DNA from: Chondrilla cf. caribensis
Taxonomy: Eukaryota; Porifera; Demospongiae; Chondrillida; Chondrillidae
DNA length: 64,000 bases
Direction of reading: 5' to 3'
NCBI GenBank assembly: GCA_964020155.1
Contig: OZ026546.1
Coordinates: 2,388,900-2,452,899, forward strand
Below are positions 22,536-34,464 of this stretch, piece by piece. Numbering within the stretch: the first letter of the stretch is position 1; the number at the start of each line of letters is the position of its first letter. Position numbers and translations under genes: made by a program. Below the pieces are notes generated by a model. It was not told the DNA's origin. It did no database searches and was given only the letters and a program-made list of their open reading frames with translations.

Positions 22536-22753
22536 TTAAGACATAGTCTGATAGGCAGGAGAAGGCTCCATTTTGACATCATCAGTCATTCCAGAATAAT
22601 AGTAGTCATCTTTAGTACCACACACTGTAGACACAGTCTGATAAGCAGGAGAAGACTGCATTTTAATAGTATCATTGTTATTTTCTGGATCTTCATAGAT
22701 AACATCTCCATCTCCTCCTTTCTCGTTTCCTTTCTTTTTGATACAAGGACATA
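22536..22753 (-). CDS. Cytoplasmic tail exon with paired tyrosine motifs (gene C)
   Basis: A 218-nt terminal exon (ATTATAG| acceptor, phase 1, ends TAA). The product begins CPCIKKKGNEKGG, a basic juxtamembrane segment, then has VIYEDPENN, the motif KMQSSPAYQTVS, a spacer with DDYYYSGM, and a second KMEPSPAYQTMS at the very end. The tyrosines are candidate phosphorylation and SH2-docking sites; PAYQT[VM] resembles but does not meet the strict ITIM consensus (Pro at -2). It follows in phase from the TM exon at 23319-23429. A paralogous exon of identical length is at 57719-57936, and a one-motif version ends the gene at 52.0 kb. Confidence 0.82.
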
Positions 22754-23318
22754 CTATAATCATGGAAAAAAGCAACACACTAATTTCATGTGCTTACACG
22801 ACATTGTGGAATTATAACAATTACAAGCCAATTGTAAAAATTATTATTAATATTATTATATAACATACACTTATGATGATTGTATTCATGTTCGAATGAA
22901 TTCACACATTGTGACCCATTCTAGATGTAACATGCTCGCCATGTTTGTATAAATGCATTATATGGAATGCTGGAATGGCTGAAGTACGTATTTTATTACA
23001 ATGTGAACATAGTATATAATATATGATATTATTATTATATATATATATATATATATAATGTGAATATAAAATACCCAGCATTTTATCCTTGTGTGTAATA
23101 TAGTGTGTACAGGGCAGTGATCAAACTTCAACCTTTATACTTTATTGTGTACATGTGGAAGTTCATGAGGCAAAAAGCTTCCCACATACACCGTATACAC
23201 GTGTGAACAAATTGCACAGAATAACCACATTTAGGAGCAACCATTCTCATGGATAGTAGTATGCCAGTAAACAAATCTTGTCGTGTGCCGTAAGCAATAA
23301 CCAAGCACCTTTACATAC

Positions 23319-23429
23319 CTTTCACACCATGCTTTTTCTTCATACAACAGATGACAACCACAATAACAATATTGATGACAACAAGGACCACCAGTATGAT
23401 GGCTGCAACAATCGGTACCACAATGACAA
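23319..23429 (-). CDS. Transmembrane exon (gene C)
   Basis: A 111-nt phase 1-1 exon (CCCCACAG| to AAAG|GTATGT). The product is one hydrophobic helix (VVIVVPIVAAIILVVLVV, then IVIVVVICC) followed by MKKKHGVK, a type I stop-transfer. Joins to the tail exon at 22536-22753. The inverted paralogue at 5950-6056 has lost frame. Ectodomain exons in the same orientation lie upstream at 25901, 27933, 36913 and 37652. Confidence 0.8.
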
Positions 23430-23660
23430 CTGTGGGGAGAATATGCAAAATGGAAAAAAAATACAATATTATAGTACAACTAAACTGTTAAGAGGAAGTA
23501 TGAAGAATAAATGATCTATCTCTACTGTTTCTAAAGTGTTTTACTGTAAACTACATATGTAAAGTTATATACTGTTATATACTGCCTAGTTGTGCTGCAG
23601 TACAACTAGAGGCAGGATACAAATAAATTTGTGTCTGGTATATGCAATTTATGTAATAGC

Positions 23661-23778
23661 TAAAGTACCTCTGGAGAAGCTGTAGCGGGTATATAGACAC
23701 CTTTTCCTAATTGATACCGAGGGGTGTCACTTAGGCAAAGGTGTCTGTATCCGCTACAGCTTCTCCAGAGGTACTTTA
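23661..23778. repeat. Foldback inverted repeat
   Basis: Arms of about 45 bp beginning AAAGTACCTCTGGAGAAGCT and read identically from both ends, with a ~30-base spacer. Likely a very short MITE; lies in the intron upstream of the TM exon. Confidence 0.85.
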
Positions 23779-23785
23779 ATTATTT

Positions 23786-23964
23786 TGTGGTATGTTGCGT
23801 GGGCGCACCTTTGATTGAGCAATGACTAGTAGACGTGTGAAAAGGAAAGGACCAATTGTCCACAATGCAACATCGAATGAAGTGTGCGTACATCAGGGAA
23901 GTGTGCATACATCACTAATGTGTGCACTGCTTTTCCTTTGAAGTCACCCACGCAACATACCACA
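23786..23964. mobile_element. MITE with TGTGGTATGTTGCGTGGG ends
   Basis: 179-bp element with terminal inverted repeats TGTGGTATGTTGCGTGGG on both ends, directly abutting the foldback repeat. No coding capacity. Interior has GTGTGCRTACATCA subrepeats. Confidence 0.75.
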
Positions 23965-24165
23965 TACATACGTAGTTGTATCATAGTCCAATATAAAATA
24001 TCATATGTGATATGTCATAAATGTATTACCTATTTCCTGTCTGGTTCTCACTCAACACAAATCTAACAATGGAACTTGCATGTCTGGTGACCTGTGTGCT
24101 GTTATATCTGACCTGTGTTGTACCACCTGAGACAGCACACCTTTATCTTCAAACAACATGTCAAT

Positions 24166-25900
24166 CACTCATGCACCAGGGGATACATGTAGGTAATACG
24201 AATAATTTATCCAAACAAAACAGTTAGAGTGGACCCTGCCATTTCACAATTGGCCAGTATACTGATATAGGATAGTTCTATTCAAATACATGGTCTGCTC
24301 ATTCCAATTCATTAGTTTAGTGTTTTCATTACACATTCAACAGATGCTGTCAGACATGGTGAGTACATGCATGCAGTAATTCAGTACAATGCAAACATAT
24401 CAATAAGGAGTCCGAGAGTTGGAGTTGGAGTTGGAAATGGAGCTGCAGTAGCAATTGAGAAGGTATAGAAGGAGATATATACTCAAAAATAAAAATTAAG
24501 TAATTAAAACTTGAGGTGACTAAGTGCAATAAAGGACTATGAATATATGTACATCAAAAGATTAGTTTATTGCTGAAACAGATGTGAATTCCCCCTCGTC
24601 AGAAAGTATTACTGTATATATTGGAATATAGTCTGCTACACCACTAAGAATGATATCAGTTGATAGTATACCGCAACAAAATAGCCACAGAGGATGCTGC
24701 ATTGCATGAATGACCAGTATCCCCTGTATAGGATTATATTTAGGAGTACATGGTCCGCACATTTCAATTCATTAATTTAGTGTTTTCATTCTACATGTAT
24801 TTCAACACGCCCAAATTGCTTGGTAGTCCCCAACAGCATTCAAAAAACCTCATATTATAGTTGGCGCTAGGTGATGACATTCTCTTCGTTGGATTTGCAC
24901 TCCAAGTTGGAACACTGTGTACTACAAAATCTGTCAACCTTTTTCATGAATTATAATGTAAATTATAGATGACACAAATGTACCTGACAATGATTCTTCT
25001 AGCATGCAAGCTTCTAAACATGTCCTTTACATACAACGTTAAGGGTAAGGTATACTGTGGTGGAATGCCTATAGAAATCCATTTTACAATTGAAATTGGT
25101 ACTTCAGATTTACCTATGTACATGTGTAACCTATTTATATGTAATCTTGAACTTTCAATCTCACAAAATAACCGTTTATCATAACAGTTAACCAAAATAT
25201 GATAATTTCAACAGTTAACCTTCAATGATTGACAGATTCCTGTCTCCTCCATTTCCAGGTACTGTACTATAGTACATCATATCAGTGTCATGTATGTACA
25301 CTTGAGATGGACTGTTAAACTATTATAACCAGATAGTATGCTTTGGGTGGAATTGTTGTGTAGGTGTTTTAACTTGGTCACCTGGTGGCAAACATAACAT
25401 CTTATATATTTAACGCTCATATTTGTGCTGATTAACACACAGAATACTACAAGGGCCATTGAAATAAGCATTTAGCCGCAAATAATCCACATTATTATTA
25501 TTATTCACATTGCTAACATACTATTATGGTTATATTTTCATAATTATCGTACACAACTGTACATAACTTAATGGCCACAGACATTCGACTATCAGTGCAT
25601 TGTAACCAATTAATTAATCGATACATCACCAGAAATAATTGAGTGGGCGTATTACTGGAAACCACTCCTACTTTATTAGATCGAGTAGTCTTCCAAAAGA
25701 CTTAATGTGGAATCTTTAGAGTTCTTTTGGCATTTCAATTACTCTTGAAGTACAAAATTGAACCCATGGAGTGAAGTTTCTGTATGATAATGTGGGGGTG
25801 GCAACTGACTTAACACAGTTAATATGAATACTACCCAAAAATATCTATCTATGCATACTTTATAAATTAATATGTACATGTAAACAATTGATAAACTTAC
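24166..25900. other. Intron-like spacer of gene C
   Basis: No exon recognised between the FN3 exon at 25901 and the TM exon at 23429. A short duplicated phrase (CACATTTCAATTCATTAATTTAG-like) occurs at about 24300 and 24760 with ATTCAATTCATTAGTTTAG. A purine-rich GGAGTTGGAGTTGG tract is near 24420. Nothing else supported. Confidence 0.45.
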
Positions 25901-26176
25901 TTGTAGGAGTAATGACATGTGTTACATATTTCGCAGCGCCCACTCCACAGTTGTTAGATGGGGTAACTGTAAAATTATACTCTGCACCAGTGACTAGTCC
26001 ATCAATTTCACATGGACTGGTGCAAATTGTACTATTCCCACCGTCTGTTGTTGATGATGTGGGACAGTAGGTGACATTAAATGTGGCCAGAGTAGTACTA
26101 GAAAGCAGTTCCCAGATAACCTCTACACTTGTATCTGTCATAACGTCTACACCAACAGTCCCAAGCTGAGGTATTC
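25901..26176 (-). CDS. FN3-like exon 2 of gene C
   Basis: 276-nt phase 1-1 exon (TTTCAG|GAATAC to ACAA|GTAAGT). Encodes an FN3-type module: TDTSVEVIWELL (core Trp), FNVTYCPTSS, CTSPCEIDGLVTGAEYNFTV, then NNCGVGAAKYV with the conserved late cysteine. Several Asn-X-Ser/Thr sites suggest glycosylation. Orientation and phase fit the exon at 27933-28205 and the TM exon at 23319. Confidence 0.8.
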
Positions 26177-27100
26177 CTGAAACAAATGGAAATACATGAT
26201 AATGTACAGGATAATCAAAATCGTTTTATAAACACACTATAGCAACACTGTGTCATATGCAGCAGAAAGGATTATGAGAATAAAACAGAAAAGTCTAGTA
26301 CATATTTTAGATTTTGTATACATTCATATAATAGCATATACACACAGACACACACCCTAACCATGTACGTATGTATACAAAACAATTACTGACACACATA
26401 TATACTTGTGTGCACACGTTTCACATTTTTAGTGGGCAGCTGGACATTTGGATTCTCTTCAAAGAATACCACTCCAAACCAAACCTGAAAATTTCCATCA
26501 TAACCTCAAAAAATTAATTACTTTTATAGTGTTCTTTCTCCCTTTTTCATAACTATGCATGGTACTCGGCTAGTGTTTCTGTGGTGTTTTTTAAGTTTTT
26601 ATTTAATATTTATTATTTTGGTGCTGCCCTCAAAGTGGTCCAGTTGATACCATACCAACAGAACCAGTGGCTATGGCCCTAATAATTGGTTTGGAGGTCA
26701 CATTATATTTATCCAATTTACATAAAATGCCATGAGACAAACAGGAAAAAAAAATAAAAGAAAATCCTGAAATTTTCTCTTTGGTGAACCTAGCAGACCG
26801 TGAAGGATATGGGTATGCATGAAGTAATGGAGACAATAATGATGTAGCATATATCCTATCTCATTGATTCGCCCTTTTTTCGGAAGGGACAATTAGGTTA
26901 CACTGGTGATAACTATTAATTTCCTTGACAATAGATGATAAATGCCTTACTTTCAGTCAGTAACGTGTCTAAGATCTATACTTACACATATGTATGTATA
27001 CACTACTATGTGATTATCAGCTAAGGAACACACAATTATCTGAAAAGAATGCTGAAAACTTAATGGGTGGTGACTGTGGAGCAAGCAATCTCCTGACAGC
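26177..27100. other. Intron of gene C
   Basis: No exon seen. Minus-strand frames at 26630-26892 show no domain. Confidence 0.45.
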
Positions 27101-27109
27101 AGTACATGA

Positions 27110-27275
27110 ACTATTGGTACAGTTCATTCAATCTCCATGAGTTTGGTGATGTAGGACAGTGAGTGACTATAATAAAAGTGACAGAAGCATTAGGTGATTG
27201 TTGCCAGGTAATATTAGCACTAGAGCAGCTGTCACCCAATTTAGTACAGAGAGTACAATGTACAGCACAGTTGGA
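27110..27275 (-). pseudogene. Degenerate FN3 exon (gene C intron)
   Basis: Read on the minus strand, GDSCSSANITWQQSPNASV and VTHCPTSPNSW follow the FN3 exon pattern but the upstream strand is in another frame and a TAG follows after NELYQ. The end (TACTGCTGTCAGGAGATT) is shared with the relic at 62103-62297, so both derive from one already truncated ancestor. Confidence 0.6.
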
Positions 27276-27279
27276 CATG

Positions 27280-27430
27280 AAGAAATAGCTAAAATGAGAA
27301 ACACAAGGTGATATGTAATGTGGCTTCTCTTCTGGGTGAGATACAGTAGAGATATGGACACATTAGAAACAACAGTGTTAGTATCTTCTGTAGCTCACCC
27401 AGGAGAGATACAATTAGTATCTCAGTGACA
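27280..27430. repeat. Duplicated intron segment (partner 62290-62455)
   Basis: Shared stretches include GGACATGAAGAAAT, GAGAAACACAAGGTGATATG and the TGTAGCYCACCC pair; together with the adjacent FN3 relic this defines a duplication of about 350 bases. Confidence 0.7.
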
Positions 27431-27489
27431 GTACTTGGGTCTATACAGAGTTGTGTCCTTTTGTACTACTCACTGAAGTAGTATTGCTT

Positions 27490-29110
27490 TCATATTGTAT
27501 TATTTGAATGATGTATTTAGAGAATTGCTCATTTTTACTGTTTGCATTGTGAGCATTGTTGTAATTGAATGTGATAATTTGCAACTTGGTTGAAAACATG
27601 ATTGTTATAACATTCTGTTCATTTCAATTGCATAATGTACTGGGATAAAATGGTGAGGTTAGTGAAATGATACACTTTCATCTAACTGATAACATCTAAT
27701 GTCATGCTACCTTGTTCAGACAAATAGTAGTTAGTTGCTTGGCAATGAAACCAAGCAAAAAGATACTCCTACATAATATTCTTGGCAACAGTGAGCAACC
27801 CCGAACTAGATACCCTCACAGAGAACTGTGAACATAAATACTTTCGTTCGAGTGGACCAACACTCAAAATGTAGGCTTATAAACCATAATTAATTTTTAT
27901 ATTAATCAAGATTCTATAGCAACAGTACTGACCTCTCACAGGTGTGACCATTCGGCATCCAGTAGCATGTCCACAATTGTTATTTGGAATAACTGTAAAG
28001 TTGTACTCTTCAGTTGAAGTAAGTCCATCAATAGTACATGGACTGGTACAGTTGATGCTATTCCCACAGTTTGGTGATGATGCAGGACAGTAGGTGACTG
28101 TAGTAAATGTGACTGGAGGAGTATCAAGTTGCTCCCAGGTAACATTAACACTAGTGCACTCATCATTCAATTCACTGTTGACATTTGATGGACATGGAGG
28201 AGTGGCTGAAATGAGAAACACATGTACATAAATAAAAAATGTAGCCCAGGGTACTACATTTTTAGCAGATTCAACAGGCTTTTCACTATTAAAGAGCAAA
28301 ATATGAAATAAAAGCAAAAAGCATTGGCTATCATGGTGATTAGCAATAAACTGGTTTCAAATATTTCAAAATCAATACAGTGTGTACTGCATGAATAAGT
28401 TGTGTTAGGATATACAGTATGTGGTATAATGAGTAGGAAGAATAAGACAATATATCAATGTAGCTGTAATCATCTTGTTTTGTACATGTACTTGAAGGAA
28501 AACTGACAAGAAGGTTTCAACTTATTTGCTGAAAATACCAAATCAGCAACAAAGAGAGTAGTTTAAGCCATTCAAATTCTACACAGCTGGTCTATTCCAC
28601 TCACTCATGGCTCTGCCTTTCATGAAGACACACATATTCAGTGATGATGTAATACGAAATCACAATGGGAACAGCTAGGTATGAATATGACACAAATCTA
28701 AAGGTATTACTACCTCTTTAGCACACACACTATACACTAATGTCATTGAGCCTATTAGGGAGGTGTGCCAGTGAGCTGTAGGGTATCTTAACCTTCAAAG
28801 TCTCTACGAGGAGAGTCTGCAATCAAGTCAAGTAGACTAAGAATTTGGCAAACTTAATGACATAATTGTCACTCAAAGTTTTGCAGACTGTACTTCACTT
28901 CAGGTCTTCTTAGCACATTTATAAGATATGTGATTGCCATGAAGGGGACAAACCAAATTTTTAGTTACTTTTATAGGGTTCATGTTGACAAATAAACAAC
29001 TTCACCTGTCACTAGGTGAATGGTTAGTGACTGTATAATATGACATTGTTGGGAAATTAGTAAATCAAAGCTAAATAGATGTAAGATGCATGGCTACTGT
29101 TTATTGTTAC
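27490..29110. repeat. Tandem-type duplication, unit 1 (partner 30540-33180)
   Basis: Direct similarity: TTCATCTAACTGATA, TTGGCAATGAAACCAAGC, GGCAACAGTGAGCAACCCC, CACTCACTCATGGCTCTG, AGACACACATATTCAGTGATGATG and AACTACTGTTT-type segments occur in the same order in both. Unit 1 carries the FN3 exon; unit 2 lost it and gained a 1.05-kb transposon. Confidence 0.85.
27933..28205 (-). CDS. FN3-like exon 1 of gene C
   Basis: 273-nt (91-codon) phase 1-1 exon (TTTCAG|CCACTC to AGAG|GTCAGT). The module reads PPCPSNVNSELNDECTS, VNVTWEQLDTPPV, FTTVTYCPASSPNCG, INCTSPCTIDGLTSTEEYNF and NNNCGHATGC: core Trp, conserved extra cysteines (probably disulphides) and N-glycosylation sites. In the tandem duplicate at 30.5-33.2 kb the corresponding exon is missing. 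Confidence 0.82.
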
Positions 29111-29599
29111 ATCAAGGATTGATTAACTACCAGCAAGTGCTTGATGCAAGCCTTATTAGAAAATCAAACGAAGTTTTTATAAAGTGGAGTTATACGTATA
29201 TCCAACAATATCACTTGAAACCACACAGCCTAAAACTATCTTAAGGCTATAAATTTTAGCAGGTACTAATTTAAACGTTTTTTGTAACCTAATGCACATC
29301 CATAATATACGTACACTGTACATATACACCTTTTCACCACATTAATATCCATGTACACATACGTATGTACATGTAGTAGTTATACCCCGCTTTCGGTGTG
29401 TACTGTGCGGATGCACTAAGTGTTAAGAATAGATTAGCCTCGGGCTGCGCCCTCAGCCAATCTATTCCTAACATTTAGCGGGGAATGACTAGTATGTACC
29501 CCGTAGGCACATTCATTTACGTGGGCTGGTAGGCCTATCGATTGAGGTTTTCAACGAAGAGCAGCAAGAAGGCCTAATAACACTGCAGCAATCGTTGTT
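28206..29599. other. Intron or spacer, no exon seen
   Basis: Mostly part of duplication unit 1. At 29390-29485 an imperfect palindrome (GTTAAGAATAGATTAGCCTC / GCCAATCTATTCCTAAC) is embedded in ACCCCGCT...AGCGGGG, resembling a small MITE. Confidence 0.45.
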
Positions 29600-29895
29600 C
29601 GTTCAGTAAATTTTATCCTCAGGCTCGTTTCAGCAAGTTTCCTCTTTCGTTCAGTAAAGTAAATACTCCTAGGCTCGTTGTTTTGGCAAGTTTCCTATTT
29701 CATCCGTTCGTTCGTTCTGTAGATATTCTAAGGCTCGTTGTTTTGGCAAGTTTCCTATTTCGTTCATTCGTTCGTTCTGTAGATATTCTAAGGCTCTTGG
29801 CTTCGGCAAGCTTCCTCGTTCGCTCGGTAAATATTCCAAGGCTCGTGGGTTCGGCGAGTTTCGTCGTTCGCTCAGTAACTATCCGAAGCTTGTTA
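29600..29895. repeat. Minisatellite of ~50-60 bp units
   Basis: Five diverging tandem units built on AGGCTCGT, TTTCCTATTTCGTTC and TCTGTAGATATTC. Read on the plus strand the array stays open, giving a repeating ASFLFRSFVRSVDILRL-like peptide, most simply a by-product of the unit lacking stops. Confidence 0.85.
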
Positions 29896-29934
29896 GATTA
29901 AATAATGCCACTTACAAAAACTGTTTTCATCACA

Positions 29935-30253
29935 TCGCGAATGTACTCCTGTCGGCGCTTTTGTAGTTGATTGAAAACGCCCACGCATCGGGGTACATAT
30001 CACAAAAGTACATACTAGGTACACTCATAAATGCAGCATAGTAAATATTAGTGTGCTCTTGCCTCATCTTGCAAACCCTTCTATTTGCCATAATTTCTGT
30101 GCACAAACTCATTTCTGTACATACATGAAACTGATTCAAAACATCAAACTTCTTAATCTGTCCCTTTTCCCACATGAATTGAGACAGATTGAACAAGAAT
30201 TCATAGTATCTACACGTAGACAATGAATCAATTAACCCTCTCATAGGACACAA
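29935..30253 (-). other. Unrecognised 107-codon frame
   Basis: An open frame rich in aromatic and Met residues (YYEFLFNLSQFMWEKGQIKKF; final STFAM). No known domain and no splice partner is visible. It could be a fragment of a mobile element or chance. Listed because it is one of the few longer frames in the region with balanced composition. Confidence 0.2.
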
Positions 30254-32189
30254 TGCATGAGTTCAAAATTTGAATGGAGTCTAAATTAGATATAGATCAC
30301 CTGACAATACACAAATAGACCATGTATGTACACATTTGCACACATGCCAAATATACATACTGCATGTGCAAGCTAGTAAGTATACTGCAGGGTTCTCCAC
30401 AGGACTTTGATACAATATAGCACTGCAGGAACATGCACATTGAACAATAGATTTTAAAATTAGTGTCCCAATCTAAATAAGTAGCTCAAAATGGTTGAGA
30501 GTAAGGCACAGTCATTAATATCTGATTCAGTTATTATACAGTTTGTAGTGCAGTAAGTATGCATTTTGTAAAATGCTTGTTTTTAATGCTCACATTGTAG
30601 ACAATGCTGTAATGGAATGCATAAATGTGTAACTTTGCTACAAACATGATTGTTATAGCATACTGTTTATTTCAACTGCAAATTGTACCGTGATAAAATG
30701 GTGAGGATTGTAAAATGAACTTTCATCTAACTGATACCATCTAATGTCATGCTAACTTGTTCAGACAGATACTAGTTAGTTGTTTGGCAATGAAACCAAG
30801 CAAAAAGATACTTCATATTCTAGGCAACAGTGAGCAACCCCATGCAAACTTGATACCCACACAAATGACTGTGAATAGAAATATTTACTTATTAGTGGAC
30901 ACTTTAAATTTTAGCTTTTACTATAAAATGAACGAGACAATTTAGTGTTCAACCAAATCCTGTCAATCATTTGCTTATTGTAAGAGATAGCATCGCATTT
31001 TACCAAAAAATAATCACAAACATCTGCAGATTTTAATTGTGCAATTGTATAAATATTTAATTACTGACAATTCCAGATTTATTAGACTCACAACATGACA
31101 AACTGCTAAACAATTAATCATGATGGAGCCATTAGTTCGTGGATTCTACCCTAGCATCTTTACCAGATTCTCAACAGTGGCAACTATTCAAAGAGTGAAG
31201 AGTGATAGTTAGGGTTGGCCGGGTTATTCGAGACTATATATATATATTGGATGGCTATTGTTAATGGAGAGAACTCAAATTAATATATTTAAGATTCTAG
31301 CAACAGTACTGATGGATTACAGGATAGATTCCACTTGAACCGATAATACTGTCAAAAGGTGAAATGCAATTAAGGACTTAAATACAGTGTGTACAAAGCA
31401 TCAATAAATTGTGTTGGTATATAATATATTATGATGTAATCATGAATGAGTTCGAAGATGTGACAATATATCTATGTAGTTGTAATCATCTTGTTTTGTA
31501 TGTGTACTTGGAGGACAACTGACAGGTTTTTAACATATTATCAACTGAAAATACCAAAGAAGCAGAAAGGTGGTAGTTCATTCAAAAATTCTACACAACT
31601 GGTCTATTCCACTCACTCATGGCTCTGTCTTTCAAGAAGACACACATATTCAGTGATGATGTGCTACGACATCACAATGGGAACAGTTAGCATGAATACG
31701 ACACAAATATAATGGTATTACTACCTCTTTTGTACACACTACATATTCAATCAAATATCATTTAGCCTATTATAGTAGCTGCATCTAAATTCTATGTTAC
31801 TGTAGAGGTGTGAACTGTAGGGGTTCTTAATCTTCAAAGGCTCTGCAAGGAGAGCCTGCAATCAAGTGAAGTAGACTAAGAATTTGGCAAACATAACTCA
31901 CTGGTCACTCAATTTTGGCAGTATGTACTTCAAACGACAGGGCCCAAACCAAATATTTTACCTACTTTTATAGATCTGTAAAATACCCTAGGACTGGAAA
32001 TTTATGCGACCATTTAATTTATGCAATTATGCCAATTTGGAAGGATTCGCACAATAATAATTAGCATAATTATACATCTACACTAACTATCTGTATACTA
32101 TATCCGTAAATGGATGGCTACATATACATGTCCGCAATTTTCATTCCTAGTTATCGCCAGTTCTGATATATCTGTTATCATGAGCCTCT

Positions 32190-32601
32190 ATTGGTATTTC
32201 CAACGCAATCCGTCTTTACCTACCTCCGAACAAACTGGGATAGGGAATCGAGCAACCCATGAAGCGAACAAAGCTGTAGCAGAAGCCCTCGCATCGGCAA
32301 AGGAAGTATCTAGGAAGGGGAAGAAGTACACAAGTTTAGCGAAGAAGACAGAGCGTCCATCGGTAAATATGCTTCCAAAAATGGAAATTCAAACGCAATT
32401 AAGGAGTTCAAGAGCACCCATCCTGACCTAGTGGAGAGTACAGTGTGCTTCTTTAAGAAGAGGTACCCGGACACTGTGAAGCAGAATACAAAACAAGGTG
32501 ATACAGCGGTGGTAACAAGCATTCCTTCAAAACGACGTAGGCACCCACTCATGCTGGACGATTATGACCCAAAAATCCAGGAATACATTTGCGTTATTTA
32601 A
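32190..32601 (+). pseudogene. Transposase N-terminus (psq-type HTH)
   Basis: Two frames joined by a frameshift near 32340. The second reads EDRASIGKYASKNGN, HPDLVESTVCFFKKRY and then KRRRHPLMLDDYDPKIQEYI before a stop: the pattern of an N-terminal HTH followed by a second DNA-binding start in transposases found widely in cnidarians and sponges. The frame upstream contains RNPSLPTSEQTGIGNRAT and a Lys/Ala-rich helix. Confidence 0.6.
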
Positions 32602-32672
32602 GGGACAAGTTCTAGGCATGGTATGCAGATGAAGTAAAGAAGCAATGTGATGATGGGCAGCAAGAATCAGAA

Positions 32673-32888
32673 GTGAAGGTGGATAAGCGCCTTTCAGTCA
32701 TGAAAGGAATTAGTGCCAAATGGCTTGAAAGAATGACGGACAAGTTGCAAAACTCACCACAGTTGATAGTAAATGGATTTAAAGAAGATGGGATAGTTGA
32801 TGCCATCGAAACTGCCACAGTTCCCAATGATGAGAATGAGAATCCATTTCAGAACATAAACTCTGATACTGACAGACATGCATTATAA
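32673..32888 (+). pseudogene. Transposase C-terminal fragment
   Basis: Reads VDKRLSVMKGISAKWLERM then NSPQLIVNGFKEDGIVDAI, the usual end of this transposase family. Separated from the N-terminal fragment by only ~70 bases, so the ~150-residue DDE core has been deleted, making the element non-autonomous. Confidence 0.6.
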
Positions 32889-34464
32889 GTAAATCCTAGT
32901 AAGCACGTTATATACTCATATTACAAGTAACAATTCAGCATGATTTATAGCAATCGCATTAATAAAATTCGCATTATGGTAATTTAAGTGAAATCGCATA
33001 AATTTAAGGTTGCAAAAAATTCCAATCCTAGGGTAGGGTTTATGTAGCAAATATAACAAATAAACAACTTTATCTGCCACTAGGTGAGCAGTGGCAGAAT
33101 ACTGGATACTATGGCATTGTTGTGAAATTAGTCAATCAAAGGAAAAGGTTGAATGGCTACTGTTTGTTGTTACCTTGATTAACTACTATTTATGGAAACT
33201 GTTGGTCTTGGGTGAGTACTGATGATAATACAGAAACAGCTCATCTCATTGTTCCTAACTTAGTCTAAATCATTTACTGTACTTGAGCCCTTTTGTAGCT
33301 GACTTAAGCAATACAAGAACCAAGTAATTTGCGTGCAAAAATTCTAATTCTCCACGTTTTGAAATTGGCCATTTTTTTACACAATATAAATTATCTTACT
33401 ATAATATACGGGGTCTCTGTTTATTTGTTTGTTTGTTCGCGAACTCCTCCTTCAGTTCGCATGCGATCGACGTCAAACTCCCCAATCCTCCTCAGCGGCA
33501 CCCGTGAAGTATACTAAGGGGGTTGGCGTTTCGTTTTAGGCCTTTCTTCTACAATTCGAACGAAACCGTACTATCCGCCGTACTTGAAAGGCGCCATTTT
33601 CATGACACGTTTACTGATGAATACGCCTGTAGGGCGGGTAATTCGGACTCGTAATATAAATTCACTGTTATGGTTACGCGTAGGAACACATTATATACAC
33701 ATATGTATATCTATTCATATTAATATATAGGAGCAGCGTAACATTCCGAAAGTCGAAATGAATGCAATCTAACAAGTAATTCGAGTTCAAAAACCTGTGG
33801 GGCTGCCACCCATACCACTTGAATTACATGGGCGTCTTCATTAGGTTTATATGAATGTTGGATTATTATTACCTTTATCAAAGGCGTTGAGCTTCAATTC
33901 TAGCCCAATTTCTCATTCTCCGCATTTCTGCGAATACCACTTTTACCATAGACATGCATGACATGAACATGATTGGACCTTCATCAGTGCTTACTTAGTA
34001 ATGTGCAGGCTACCTACGTATGTATAAGTCCATATGTTACATATAAAATACGGGGTCAGAGTAGCTACTACAGGTGGACATGTATGTACATTCATACATA
34101 CGTACCTATACTACTAAAACATGCTGAAGTGGTGATAAAGCAAAGTATAGTTCATTACTTTGTACAAAAGGAAGCAACAAGATGTCTTTTCAGACAAAAA
34201 TATTATATTACACACTAGAACATAATGAAAATGAAGTAGTGAAAATCCCAAAACTCAAAGTCTTAACTGTGACTTTGTGCATACACTCTGTAACAACAGG
34301 TCAAATTAACAGGTTTCAAGCCATAAACCATACCTAATGGACTTATGATCATCTCTGAATACATAGTGCAATACCATGAAACTAGCAAAAAAGTACATAC
34401 ATAACTATTGGTGAAGATGGTTGACTGTCAATAATTATTACATACACGTATAATGCGTATAATA

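Larger units (their letters stand above)
31986..33033 (+). mobile_element. pogo-like DNA transposon, internally deleted
   Basis: 1,048 bp with terminal inverted repeats CCCTAGGACTGGAA / CCCTAGGATTGGAA and TA on both sides. Unit 1 of the duplication has no element here and keeps a single TAGGGTTCATGT, giving an empty site. It encodes the N-terminal psq-type DNA-binding part and the C-terminal end of a transposase, but not the catalytic DDE core. Tc1/mariner superfamily, pogo-like, from the TA duplication and protein features. Confidence 0.75.
30540..33180. repeat. Tandem-type duplication, unit 2
   Basis: See unit 1. The junction AGCAACAGTACTGA at about 31300 aligns with the point where the FN3 exon's donor lies in unit 1, after which unit 2 skips directly to the sequence upstream of the exon (AATACAGTGTGTAC), so exon loss is a clean deletion. 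Confidence 0.8.

Noticed and set aside
27167..27361. 64-codon minus-strand frame as a gene
   Set aside because: It is the wrong frame of a degenerate FN3 exon whose homology lies in another frame.
29600..29895. CRISPR-like array
   Set aside because: Units are contiguous and diverging without unique spacers, in a eukaryotic context; it is a minisatellite.
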